A stretch of 64,000 nucleotides of DNA from Blastocystis sp. Blastoise (taxonomy: Eukaryota; Sar; Bigyra; Opalinata; Blastocystidae): NCBI GenBank assembly GCA_039096225.1, contig JBBPEB010000003.1, forward strand, positions 124,001-188,000. The letters run 5' to 3'. Of the stretch, positions 17,133 through 29,053 are shown piece by piece. Under the pieces are notes generated by a model that saw nothing but the letters and a program-made list of their open reading frames with translations, was not told the DNA's origin and made no database searches. Both the position numbers and the translations under genes were made by a program. Numbering within the stretch: the stretch's first letter is position 1; every line of letters begins with the position of its first letter.

Positions 17133-18693
17133 TTAATGTTGATTATTATTAGGATTATAAGCAGCACTAGGGAATTGTTGTTGAGAAGGAGGAGGAACAG
17201 TTGTGGTTGAATTAGTATAGAGAGGGAATTGTTGAGGTATTTGAGAAGGTATAGATGAAGCAGTTATAAATGAATTCATATTCATATTATTATTATTATT
17301 ATTATTATTATTAGAAGGGAATATATATCCATTTGAATTTGTGTTTATATTATTTTGAGTAGGAATATTAACAGAAGTTGAAGGGAAAATAGAGGGTTGT
17401 TGAATATATTGATTGGTAGGAAGAGAAGTATTTGTAGGAGGAAGAAGAGAAATAGTAATAGATGTAGGAACCGTTGACTGGAATCCATTATTCCCATTAA
17501 CTTCAAATACTATTTGTTGATCTTTATTATAATTATTATTTTCTTCAATATCTTGTGTTTCTTCTTCTTCTTCATTTATAGTTTCATTATTTTCAGCTTT
17601 TTTTACTTTTGATTGTTTAACCATACTAATAATAACTAGTAAAGCCTATGATTATATATATTATAATATGTTACAGATATTATAGAATTAATACATAAAT
17701 ATATATATACAGATAATACAGCTGCACCTAAAGCGATATATAATCCATATTGAATACTATTTTCAGAATTGTAAAACAATAATTAAAGAAATTATTTTTT
17801 ATCATTATTTTATATCGTTAATATATAATGTTATTGTTAATAAACATAAAAATATATATATATATAATAAACATAATAAAACAGATAATATAATAAATAT
17901 AATAACATATATAAATAAAATAAAATAATAAACATAAATATAATAAAAGATATATTAAGAACAGTATAAAGACAGACTTCAGGTTGGCGAGTGCTACAAT
18001 AAGAAGAGGCATATATACTGTCTTTACCTAAAGAATCAAATTGACTAATAACACCACAACATTGCATATAATTTTGAAGATAAATATATTGTTGAACATG
18101 TTCAGTGACAAGAGGAGTCTTAAGTAAATAATTAACAATCTTATATCCTAATTTATTAACATATTCACTATCAAAGTTTGTCTATGAATATTTATATAAT
18201 AATAATCGTTATTATAAAAATTAAAATAATTAAAAATAACATACTATGCAAAAAGAGATGAAATGTAACGCCTTGTAGAATCCATAAGAGACACCAAAAA
18301 TAATAACAAGACAAATTAATTGATAAGCCATAATGTACGCCAATTAAGAACAACAACGAATATTATAGACTTATATTTAATAAAAAATATGATAAATAAT
18401 AATCTAAAGGATATCCAATAATTTCTCTTGGTTTGAGACTTGCAACAAATGAACATTCCACCAAAAGAAATCAAAGAAATAAAGAATGATATAATAAAGA
18501 CTATATAAAGAACACCAAGCGATATACTTGGTTCATTGAAAAAATCATAAGCTCCATAAGTAGAAAAGGCATATCCACAGAGTGAAAGAAGGAAGAGTGA
18601 CACATATAAAGCTATCCATAACTTTTTATCAAGTTGATTATCTTCTTCTTTTGCATCCATATTTTCATAAGTACCAATATCTTCAGATTGCAT
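17133..18693 (-). CDS. Tetraspanin C containing two AT-AC introns
   Basis: Third tandem tetraspanin. From ATG at 18693: a charged N terminus, TM1 (LWIALYVSLFLLSLCGYAF), TM2 (ISLGVLYIVFIISFFISLIS) and FICCKSQTKRNYW. Removal of an AT-AC intron (18335-18414) then gives TM3 (IMAYQLICLVIIFGVSYGFY). The large loop carries YMQCCGVISQFDS and SYCSTRQPEVCLY, and a second AT-AC intron (17771-17953) leads to TM4 (YGLYIALGAAVLS, joined across a normal intron to ALLVIISM). The tail runs to 17133 with an acidic stretch, an Asn run and Pro/Gln-rich sequence. Without the AT-AC splices both TM3 and TM4 are lost to stops. Confidence 0.85.
17771..17953 (-). other. U12-type AT-AC intron before TM4 of tetraspanin C
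   Basis: Starts ATATCTTTTATT, one base from the U12 consensus, and ends TTTCTTTAATTATTGTTTTAC. Joining GTT CTT AAT to AAT TCT GAA is phase 0 and gives CLYTVLN-NSENSIQYGLYIALG. It occupies the same place relative to TM4 as the AT-AC introns of tetraspanins A and B. Confidence 0.83.
18335..18414 (-). other. 80-nt U12-type AT-AC intron between TM2 and TM3 of tetraspanin C
   Basis: Starts ATATCCTTTAGATT and ends GTTCTTAATTGGCGTAC: a full consensus donor, a TTCTTAAT branch site about 9 nt from the end, and an AC terminus. Joining AAT TAT TGG to ATT ATG GCT is phase 0 and creates TM3. Tetraspanins A and B have ordinary GT-AG introns at the equivalent phase-0 position. Confidence 0.9.
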
Positions 18694-19542
18694 TGTTTTT
18701 TTTTTAATTCTTAATTAAATAAAAGTAAATAAATTATAAAGTATTTTGTAATAAAATAAAATGGTAAAGAAATACAAGGAGTCAGTCAAAAAGCTTTTTG
18801 TTGTGTTCAATAAAAATGAGACACTCTTCATCATCACTTTAGTCATTGGTTACCTTAAAAAATCAACCAATCAAATCCAAATTTGTTGTTAAACAACATC
18901 AATTATGGTTAGATACTATTAATGTGTTTTTGGAACAAAAGAAATAGAAAATATCTAAAAATTGGCTAATAGCTGATTAATAATATTTATTGATCTCGAC
19001 ACAATTTCTGGGAGATTTTAGGAAACATTAAAGTACAGTTCGGAATCTCGTTAACAATAAATTGAAACAAATTTTGAAGAATGTGGTTTTTTATTGGCTT
19101 ATTTTAAGAGAATAATTGATAAGAATAAGCAGGCATATATTAGTATAACTATAGGGTCTTTTCTTTATGATAGAGACAGGGTAGTTTTGGAAAGGCTTAT
19201 TTTGAAACGAAATACTCAAAAAATATGATATACTTGAACATAACAAGTGAATTAATATATATTAAACTACGAAATAGTGATAATACGTGAAATATCTATC
19301 AAATATTAATAACATAATTATGTAAAATAAAGCAAAAAGAGAAAAGTTATACATAAATCAAAGAACTAATATATAAGTAAGAAAAAGCGTACAGATAATT
19401 GTGAAAAATATAATAATATTATTCTTTCAAAAGAGATTGATACAATAAATAGATCAAAAGGATAATAAATAATGAAGTAAGAAAAATATAAATAAAAATG
19501 AATATAATATAATTAAAATTAAAAAAATTCTTTTAAACTTAT
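18694..19542. other. Intergenic
   Basis: Spacer between the start of tetraspanin C and the stop of the MFS gene. I see no coding signal. Base composition is slightly less repetitive than in the introns. Confidence 0.5.
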
Positions 19543-19715
19543 TTACATAGATTTATAGAATGGGCTCATAGCAGTAGGAGAAGGAAGAGAAGAAGATTCT
19601 TGAGTAGTGATTACATGAGAAGGTTCATCTATGGAGGTTGATATAGAATGTTCTATAGAAGAATGTCTAGAAGAAGATGTAGATGATATAGGGATATTAT
19701 TATTATTATCTGAGA

Positions 19716-19759
<44 letters not shown>

Positions 19760-22233
19760 GAGATATTATCAACATTATTATTCTTATTATCAGAAATAAA
19801 AGAAGATGCAGTATCTTCTGTATTCTTAATGTCTTGTACTAATGTATGTTCATTCATAGTTCCATTAGTTGCACTTATAGCAGCCCTTGTTAGAGGAGTA
19901 ATAGCATCCGGAGCTATACTCTCTTTTTCTTTCTCCAATATATCTTTACTACTATTATTATTATTATTACTTGTAGGAGATATTTTCATTTCTTTAGACT
20001 CTTCAACTTGAATAATAATATCTCCTTTAGCATCATATTCATGCTCTTTCTTCTCTAATGATTTCTCTTGCTCCATTATTGTTACAATACCATCTTCAAT
20101 CACACTACTAATTACAGTATCTTTAGATTCATTAGTATTAGTATTATTATTAGTATTAGTATTATTTGTATCTTCAGAACCTGTTGGATTTAAATAGATT
20201 TTAAATTTATTATATACATAGAAATATCCAATTCCCCAAAATAAAACCTATAGAAAGAATATATATATAAGATATTTACTATTTTATTAATTAGATTCAT
20301 TGGCTATTTGAATATGTATATAAAGTAATAAAATAATATTATTATTAAAAAGTATATTTATAATAAAATAATATTGTTATAAAAAAATATATTTTTAATA
20401 AATAATATTTTTATTCTTAAAAAAATATATTTTTAATAAAATAATATTCTTAAAAAATATATTTATAATAAAATAATATTGTTATAAAAAAATATATAAT
20501 AATAAAATAATATTATTACTCAACAAGCTATATATAATAGATATCATACAACAAGAAGAAGAAAACTGAGTACGATTCCAAGAGAGATTCGATACCAGTA
20601 ATAAATAAGGTTGGGGTCTTGTTCATTGCCTACTAATCGATCTAATAATGCTCCTACAATAGAAGGAGAAGGGACATCTCCAAAAATATGTATAAGAATC
20701 ATTCCTATACCCATAGCCATCGGACGTAGTTGAGTAGATACACTTGTTAATAAGGCTAAGGTATAGGAAGCATTAGAAGCAAATAGAAAGACACAAGTAA
20801 AGAAGAAGCAGGTGAGGAATAACCAAGGAATTGAAGTACAGAGGAAACAAAAGAAACCAACAACACAAGAAAGAGCTCCTGAACTATAAATATATAGAGA
20901 TATATAGAATTATATTATTCTATCTATTATGACTATGATTATATTTATTATGATTAATATTAATATTTATTATAAATAAAATGAATAACTATATATATAC
21001 ACAACAAGATGTTTAAAAATAGTAATAATCTTTGTTTTTCCCTTGGCATCCATTTTATCAAGAATTAATCCACCCAAATAAGTACCTATATATATTATTA
21101 TTATTATTATATTTATTATTAAAGTGTATAATATATACATAATAAAAACATTATATATATGTATAATTTAAAAAATAATAATAATAATAACAAAAATAAT
21201 ACCAAAATAATAAAAAATAAAAAATAACCAAAAATAATAACCAAAAATAATAAACAACAAAAAATAACCAAAAATAATAAACAACAAAAAATAGCCAAAA
21301 ATAAACAAATAATGATAATAAAAATACTATACCTAAGAATCCTGCTACTGCGCCAAGGACTCCAAAACAGAGACTGGCTGTAGCTTCATTATCAAATATT
21401 TGTAATCCAAGTAGAAATTTATTAATAAAAGAACTAAAAGCACTAGAAACAAACATTAAAGCGGCATCTCCTAATATAACCATATCATAAGTAAGTGATT
21501 TTATAAGAGCAAATAATGCTTTTATATAAGATAATCGTGGTAATTTCTCTAGTTCTTTTTCTTCTTCAGTATAAATACGAGTTTTCTTTGTTACATCTAA
21601 TGGATAAAATAAGAATATAATAATACAAGGTAAAGCTAATGGTGTTGATATTAAAAATAAAAATCTCCAACCCATATATTGTGAAATAACACCAGATAAT
21701 GCATATCCTAAAGCAGAACCTACAGGAATAGCACAATATAAATAGGCTAACCAACTACCCACTCGATCTTGTGGACCATAATCATCTATATATGCAGGGA
21801 CAATAATTTGAAAAGCAGCTTCTCCAACACCACTTAATGTTCTTGCTATTAACATTACAATATAATTTGGTGCTAAGCCAGTCATCAATACAGCAACTAT
21901 CCATACAATAAGTCCAATAGATATTGTTATAAACGGTTTTGTAGGATCTGAAGTATAACCAAATACAGCACTTGCCACAGAATAACCACATATAAATGCA
22001 CTTTGAAGAAGACCATAATAGAATTGCTTATTATCAGGAAACTCTTCTCCAACAAAGTCTTGAATTAGACTAACACAGCCAGGTATCAAAGATCGTTCAT
22101 AATAATTAATTATATTGATAAAAACAAACAATCCAAGAAGTGCTGAAGGATTTATCTTTTGGGATAACCAATTACTAAAACGAATGGTACACTTCTCTTT
22201 TGACTTTACAGTTTCTGTTTTTGGATCTTCCAT
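19543..22233 (-). CDS. Spinster-like MFS transporter with Asn-rich C-terminal tail
   Basis: Major facilitator protein of the Spinster type, a family that exports sphingolipids or lysophospholipids from lysosomes or the cell. Exon 1 (22233-21333) begins MEDPKTETVKSKEK and carries LGLFVFINIINYYERSLIPG, DNKQFYYGLLQSAFICGYSV and the MFS signature loop FGYTSDPTKPF, then RTLSGVGEAAFQIIVPAYIDD. Later exons give TYLGGLILDKMDAKGKTK, the block around 20885-20570 with STQLRPMAMGIGMILIHIFG followed by DVPSPSIVGALLD (the family's typical GD.PSP motif), and a last membrane segment joined across an intron (LSFLLLV-VLFWGIGYFYVY). A cytoplasmic tail of roughly 200 residues, rich in Asn, Ser and acidic residues, ends at 19543. 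The substrate cannot be told from sequence. Confidence 0.85.
20325..20520. repeat. AT-rich tandem words in an MFS intron
   Basis: Repeated, imperfect copies of a block like AAAAATATATTTTTAATAAAATAATATT fill the intron between the last membrane segment and the tail exon. It is non-coding. Confidence 0.8.
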
Positions 22234-22666
22234 CTCCTATAGAATATTAGGATGAATTATATTTATAAACTTACAAATATGCATTAAATCAATAGAAAGT
22301 AAAGACAAAAATGATACTTTCATTAATTCATGAAAAAGAATTCTGAATCATTTTCAATATCATATCAAATTACATTCACGCTTATTTACAGAATTATATA
22401 GGAAATAAAGATGATATTCTTGATTATTTCTAAACCAATTCAAAACTTGAAAGTCTTCTCTCTGAAATAATCCTCTTTTATTTCCTTTCTATTGGTTAAT
22501 AGAGAAACGAAAAACTCGTGCATCCTATGAATAAGCATACTTTGTCTTCCCTCTTCTGAGATACTTTTATTATAATATGATTATCATATAATAATAGAAG
22601 ATGATTCACATTAAATAATATAATTTGTTAAATAAGAATACACTATTTTTGTTTATGCCTTAATAA
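22234..22666. other. Divergent intergenic region, MFS (-) / VPS9 gene (+)
   Basis: About 430 bases between two divergently transcribed genes, which must hold both promoters. I can point to no specific element. Confidence 0.5.
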
Positions 22667-25600
22667 TGGATCAACAAATAAATGAAATGCTTTTTCAAGT
22701 CTCTTTATCATCGTATTTATTGATTTATGTATTTGTCTAGGATCACTAGAAAGTTAAAGGAGTATAATGAGAAAATCAATTTGATGAAACGAAAACATTC
22801 TATTGAAAATGAACATAATTCTGAATTAATTAATAAGCAAACAAAAGAAATTTCAGAGTTAAATGATAGGTATATATGTGTATATAAGTTTTAATTGTGA
22901 TACTGTATAGAATTATGGAAGTTGAAAGTGAATTGATGGAAGAAAGACAAAAGAATCGAATTCATCAAGAAAAATATGAGAATGATCAGAAGGAGATCCA
23001 GTTAGAGAATGGTATTTTTTTATTTAAAATAATTGACTCTATTTATGTTTTTCATTATTATTCTAGTCAAATTATTAAGAGAAAATGAAGTACTTCATTC
23101 TTTGATTATTGAAAATCAACATGAAATCGGTAGGTGTTATTTATCTATTATTTATTTATTCATTATTTTTTATTTATTATTATTTATTATTTATTATTAT
23201 TTATTTATTATTTTTTTATCTATTATTTATTTATTTATTATTTGTCTATTATTTATTTATAAATTATTTTTTATTTATTTATTTTTATTTATAAATTATA
23301 TATATATATATATATTTATTAGACAAGTTAAAGAAAGAGAATTCCAAGTTACAAATAGAATATCAAGGAATATCTTCTGAAAAGACTATAAATACAAATA
23401 TACAAATAGTAGGAGATTCAAATAGTTTATCGAAGGTATATAAAGATAAATAGAATAAGAATTATATATAGTTATTTATATCTGTTGATGAAAAAATAAA
23501 TCTTTTAAAGGAAGAATATCATAAGATTCTCTCTAAAGTGAATGAAAAGGTGAATTATTTTTAGAAATTTATTATTATATTATTTTTTATTATAACTATT
23601 ATATTATTATGTTCATTATATAATTATATAATTATTATCTTATAGTGTGAAGATATTGAATACAAAGATATACAGATTTCAAAAGCATATGAATATTGTC
23701 AGAATTTAAATAAATGTATATATATATATATATATATATCTTCTTTATTCCTATATGATAGTATTATGTATGTCGATCTTTAAGAATGCTCACTATAAGA
23801 AGGACGAAAGAGATCATGCCATCCTGATGAATACACTACAAACTACACTAGAAGACATGAAGAAACAGAATGAAATATGTATGATTTTATTATTAATAGT
23901 ATATAATATACTTTAATATATATAGTACAACAAGATAATGATGCTTTAAAACAAGAACTAGATCATAATACATCTCGAATTCATGGTATATATATTATTA
24001 TATATAACAATATATTTTATATTTGTAATTATGAATCTATTATTATTCTAATGATTCTTATTTTTCTTTAATTATACTAGTTGTAAACGTGAATATATAT
24101 ATAGAAATCGAATTAATTCATACAAAATCATTAGAATTAATTCTATCTCAGCAAACTATCATTAATAAATATGAGCTTCATTTTAATAACAATGTATATT
24201 CAAATATTATCAATTATTGTCATTATTTATATTATATATATAGATTATAGATACAGAGAGTAAAGAAAATTCTCAATTTAAAACACATAATCACTCTCAA
24301 GAAGAAGATAATAATGGAATATATGTATAAAAATATATAAATCATTATACTATATATATAGGAATATTTACATAAACAAGAACTATATTATCAGGTAAAT
24401 ATATACATATAAAAAATTACATATAATTGTGATATTCTAGGATATGTATAATGAAATGAAACAAAAGTTGATTCAAATACAAAGCTATTATTCAAATATA
24501 GTTTCTATTTATGTATATATATAGACTATAATGAATTCATACTAAATTTCTTTTCATAGAAAAATCATTTAGATATATATCATGAAGAATTCGAGCATTT
24601 ATTAAAATCAGATTTAAATGAAACACATGAAAGTTTGAAGAAAATCATAAACACAGCGAATGTATATAAAGATTTTTTTTTATATACTCTTTTTAAATAT
24701 AGAATTTATACGATAAATTTAAAGAAAATCAAGGAACACAATTGTTATTCAATAAACTCGACAAAAATCAAAATAATAATAATGTATTATGTACCGATCT
24801 AATTGTTTATAATCCACAATGTCACTAAATAAGATATTTTTGTTTTTTATAATACTAAACTATATGCGATATTCATGAAGAACCATTTATTCTTAATAAT
24901 AGCAAACAAACTGATCTTCATTATCCACTATTTTCACACACTCCTTATACTTTTAATCACAAATCTTATTTCTTAGCACTTCAATCAATATATTATATCT
25001 ATTTATATTTTGTCATAGAGATTCTTCAAATAATTGGAAGAGAGCATTTCAATCAACTGTATCTCCTTCAAAATTTATTAAACATTTATTACATCAATCA
25101 TTTCTATGAACTCTTGAATAAACAATTTATATGAAAACAATAAATAATCTACAAATAATAGAATAAGAGCAAATTTTTTAAAACACGATTTCTTACAGAA
25201 AAGTATCATGAACTTTCGATTGTGTTATTTGATTGATTATGAATTTTTTCAAAAGAAATAAGACTCCACGAAGATCCTCTGTATTTTTTTATAATTTAAA
25301 ATATATATATTTATGAATAGTTGTCTCCAATATCTACAGGATCTGATCAATCGTGTCAAGAATCACCCCCAGTATTATCTTTAGGACCTAGTATTAGTAC
25401 AAATGCATACATTAGAAATGAACTACCAGAAAAGCTCTCTGAAGAAAGGTAGTTTTTATAAATTAGTTTTTTTTTATCTAATTTTTATTTATCTAGTATT
25501 GATAGAATATATAAAGAGGTTATCACAAGTAATGAGGGGTGGATTGTTCAGTCTCAATCTGAATGTGCACTTGATTTAAAGAATGTTATTCATGGAGAAC

Positions 25601-25885
25601 GAAATATTTTTAATCTTCATGGAAAAATATTACCTAAAGATATCAAGTAATTAACTAATCATCTATAATAATTTTAAAGATAAAGATGAAGATAGCAGTC
25701 ATATTATTCCGTCAACATTAGCATCTCTCAATTCATTATTAAATGAACTTGAAAACTTTAATAAAGAAATAGAATCCTCATTTAGTATGTTTAAAATATA
25801 TAGAAATATAGTCTATTATAATATTATATATATATTTTTTATATTTATATATTATAGTATAATATTATATTTATATATTATAGTA

Positions 25886-25950
<65 letters not shown>

Positions 25951-28550
25951 CTAATCAAGAAATGATGAATCAAATATTATCTCAAGAACCAAGTCCTGTA
26001 TATAAAATAGTTCCTTCAAAATTAAACACAGAAACACAATTGATGACACCTTCTGCTGTGAGCCAATCAGATCTGTTCGAACTAGATCCTTCTTTAGAAA
26101 AAGAGTTTTCGACGATGATGACTGATTTTTGTTTATCTCCTGATTTCAAAGAAGAATATTATAATACTGTATTAAATATGAAGAATAATTCCGAAAAGAA
26201 AAAGGAATTAGAACAAATATCTATTGATGATGAATATTATATTGAAAGTATTTCTATTATTATTATTAATTGTTTATAAGGATATATCTATTATGAAGAT
26301 TATGGTTATATATATATAAATATATAATAAGAATGTTTTCTATAGATATTTCGGATACTTATTCTTCGTTCTTATCTTATTTGAAGCAGAAGGAGAATAG
26401 TATATTATTATATAAAATAAAAGCATTTATCAACAGAATCGGAGACATCGATCCATATAATGAAGAAAAGTATATTATTATTATTATTATTTTTGTTATA
26501 TATTTATTAATATGATTATTCTAGTTTTATTTATTATTATTATTATATTTATTATTATTCTATTTATTATTATATATATTCTATTTATTATTATATATAT
26601 TATATTTATTATTATTATTCTATTTATTATATTACATAGTCAAGTAGAAATAGCAAAGAGTATTCGTACATTTCTGGAAGAGATCATTCGATTGGATGAA
26701 GGAATGGAGGGAGGATGCCCGCCAAAATATAAAATGGATTTATTCCGATTAATTCATAATCGACTCAATGATAAAGTATATATATATATATGAATAATAA
26801 GAAATAATATATTAAATGTTTCCTTTATGTTGTTTATATTTTAATAATAATATATATATATATTTATTATTATTATTATTATTTCTTAATATGAATGATA
26901 TATATAGTTGATTACTCCCTTTTTATTAGAGAATAATGAAGAGGATGAGATTATAAAGAAGAGATGTCAAATATTATCTCAATTTCTCACTCTAAGTAAT
27001 GTAGGAAGAGATAATTCGTTAAGAGAAGAACCTTATAAAGAATATTGGATGTGTGTGGAACAACGTATATTATTATCATATTTATTATTATTATACATAA
27101 TCATAACATTATTATTATCATATTCTTATTTATTATACTTAATCATAAAATTATTATTATCATATTTATTATTTATTACACTTAAATAATACTATTATTA
27201 TTATCATATTTATTATTTATTATACTTAATCATAAAATTATTAATTTTATCATATTTATATTTATTATACTTAATCATAAAATTATTATTATCATATTAA
27301 TATTTATTATACTTAATCATAAAATTATTATTATCATATTTATTATTTATTATACTTAATCATAAAATTATTATTATTATCATATTTATATTTATTATTA
27401 AAAATACATTTATACATATATAGATTTAAAGTCAATGACACATTACACGAATCCATACGATAAGCAGATATGTTTATATAATGTATCGACTCTTATTAAT
27501 TTAATCCTTTATTCAAAATATAAGAATGATTTCGGTGCAGATCTTATTATGGATATATTATTATTTATATTATTAAATAGCCAAGTTCCTTGTTTGCTTG
27601 CACAAATACAATATACAAATACATATAGATTAAAAGAGAGTGATTCTGATGAATTATCTTATTTTATATTTAATATCATGCAAATGGGACATTTTATATG
27701 TTTATGTACAAATACATCATTTGATAATATTCCCGCGAATATATGGACTTCTTATATGGGTGAAAGAGAGAAAGTAGAACAGGAAATAAAGCGTAAAAGT
27801 AATAGTAATTCATTAAAGAAATCGTTAAATAATACAAACGATATACAATATGTAGCTAGTAAAACCGTCAAAATAAAACCAGTGAATCTAAGAAATAAAA
27901 AAGAATCACAAAAGAAAGGAAATCAGTCTACTAAAGTATCTTCCTATCATAAACCGAAAACCCCCATGACACCTCTATGCGTCGATTGGAGAGATCTATT
28001 AATACCACGATTAGATGGCAGTTATGATACTCTTCTAGAGTCACTAGTATGTGTTTTGTATTCTATATTGTTATGTTTATTATTATGTTTTTTATTATAT
28101 GTTATTATATATTGTTTTATATATTATTATATTGTTTTTTATTATTACATTTTTTTATATATTATTATATTATTTTTTATTATTACTTTTTTTTATATAT
28201 TATTATATTATTTTTTATTATTACTTTTTTTTATATATTATTATCAAAATCATTCTATATATTATTCAATTGATTATCATAATTAATATCATTACTATAA
28301 TAAACACAATCAAATCATAAATAATTTTAAATAATTCTTCTATATTATAGAATGAATGGAAACAGAAGAGAATGCGATTTTTAAATGCCGATTACGAACA
28401 ATTATCAGAACAACAAAAACAACAATTATTTATTGTATATCCATTTCTATATCTTCAATTCTACTATAAGTATTTTTATTATATATTCTATAGGAATATC
28501 AATATATATGTTTAACTGTTCAAGGATTTATTTCCTATTTTAATCAATAA
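22667..28550 (+). CDS. Coiled-coil protein with C-terminal VPS9 domain (probable Rab5-family GEF)
   Basis: Many small exons encode a charged coiled-coil N-terminal half, for example ITRKLKEYNEKINLMKRKHS and MEVESELMEERQKNRIHQEK at 22.7-23.0 kb. Larger exons follow at 25320-25650 and 25950-26245. The C-terminal half has a helical bundle (YSSFLSYLKQKENSILLYKI, then SIRTFLEEIIRLDEGMEGG). The exon at 27425-28050 then reads KNDFGADLIMDILLFILLNS, then PCLLAQIQYTNTYRL, then ELSYFIFNIMQMGHFI, which matches the VPS9 catalytic core (family pattern GAD..LP.L.Y...K and the Y/F-x-T/N-x-x-x-A helix). The gene ends EYQYICLTVQGFISYFNQ at 28550. VPS9 domains activate Rab5-type GTPases on endosomes. The start ATG at 22667 is a guess, since the first join does not keep frame cleanly. 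Exons in the 23.3-25.3 kb stretch are not fully resolved. Confidence 0.7.
27060..27422 (+). repeat. Tandem repeats in an intron of the VPS9 gene
   Basis: A unit of roughly 45 bases (TTATTATTATCATATTTATTA followed by TTTATTATACTTAATCATAAAA) recurs about seven times with small changes between the exons ending near 27063 and starting near 27423. Confidence 0.85.
28090..28245 (+). repeat. Tandem repeats in the last-but-one VPS9 gene intron region
   Basis: A 35-40 base unit (TATTATATTATTTTTTATTA followed by TTACTTTTTTT) is repeated about three to four times downstream of the exon ending near 28048. The apparent Tyr/Phe/Ile-rich open frames across it come from the repeat and are not protein. Confidence 0.8.
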
Positions 28551-29053
28551 CTTCCAAATAGATTTCCTTTTTATAATCCTATTATTATTCTAATTAAACT
28601 ATTCTTTTTCATTGCTTTAATTACATTCAATAGAAATAACTTTCTTTTTAACTTATTTGGGTTTTTTTTATTGTCCAAATAAATTTTTTTTGTTTATTAT
28701 TCTATTTCAATTTTAAATTATCTATCCTATATTTTATTTCTATCTGACTCATATAGACCTTAGAATCTTAATAATTCTTTAAATATCTACCATGCCAGTA
28801 ATGATTTGTCTCACAAATTGCATGCTTAATTTTATATAAATAACTATAATACTTTCTTCATCGTTATTTTCATCATTTTGAATTCTCATATATTCATTAT
28901 TTAATGAGAAAATTACTAAAATTTAAAAACATTGAATTAATAAAAAATCAAAAATAACCGAAAAACGAGTTGTTTCCCTTGATTTTTTAAATTTTTTCAT
29001 ATTAACGATTCCATTCTATTTTCTTCGCTATTTTTCATATATTACAACATATA
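28551..29053. other. Intergenic
   Basis: T-rich spacer between the VPS9 gene and the DHHC gene on the same strand, with no coding signal. It presumably holds the 3' end of one and the promoter of the next. Confidence 0.5.

Noticed and set aside
19631-20011. 126-codon plus-strand open frame with Leu/Ile runs
   Set aside because: Antisense shadow of the Asn/Ser-rich tail of the MFS transporter.
28049-28320. Hydrophobic open frames after the VPS9 domain
   Set aside because: Tandem repeat in the intron; the next true exon begins near 28352 with NEWKQKRMRF.
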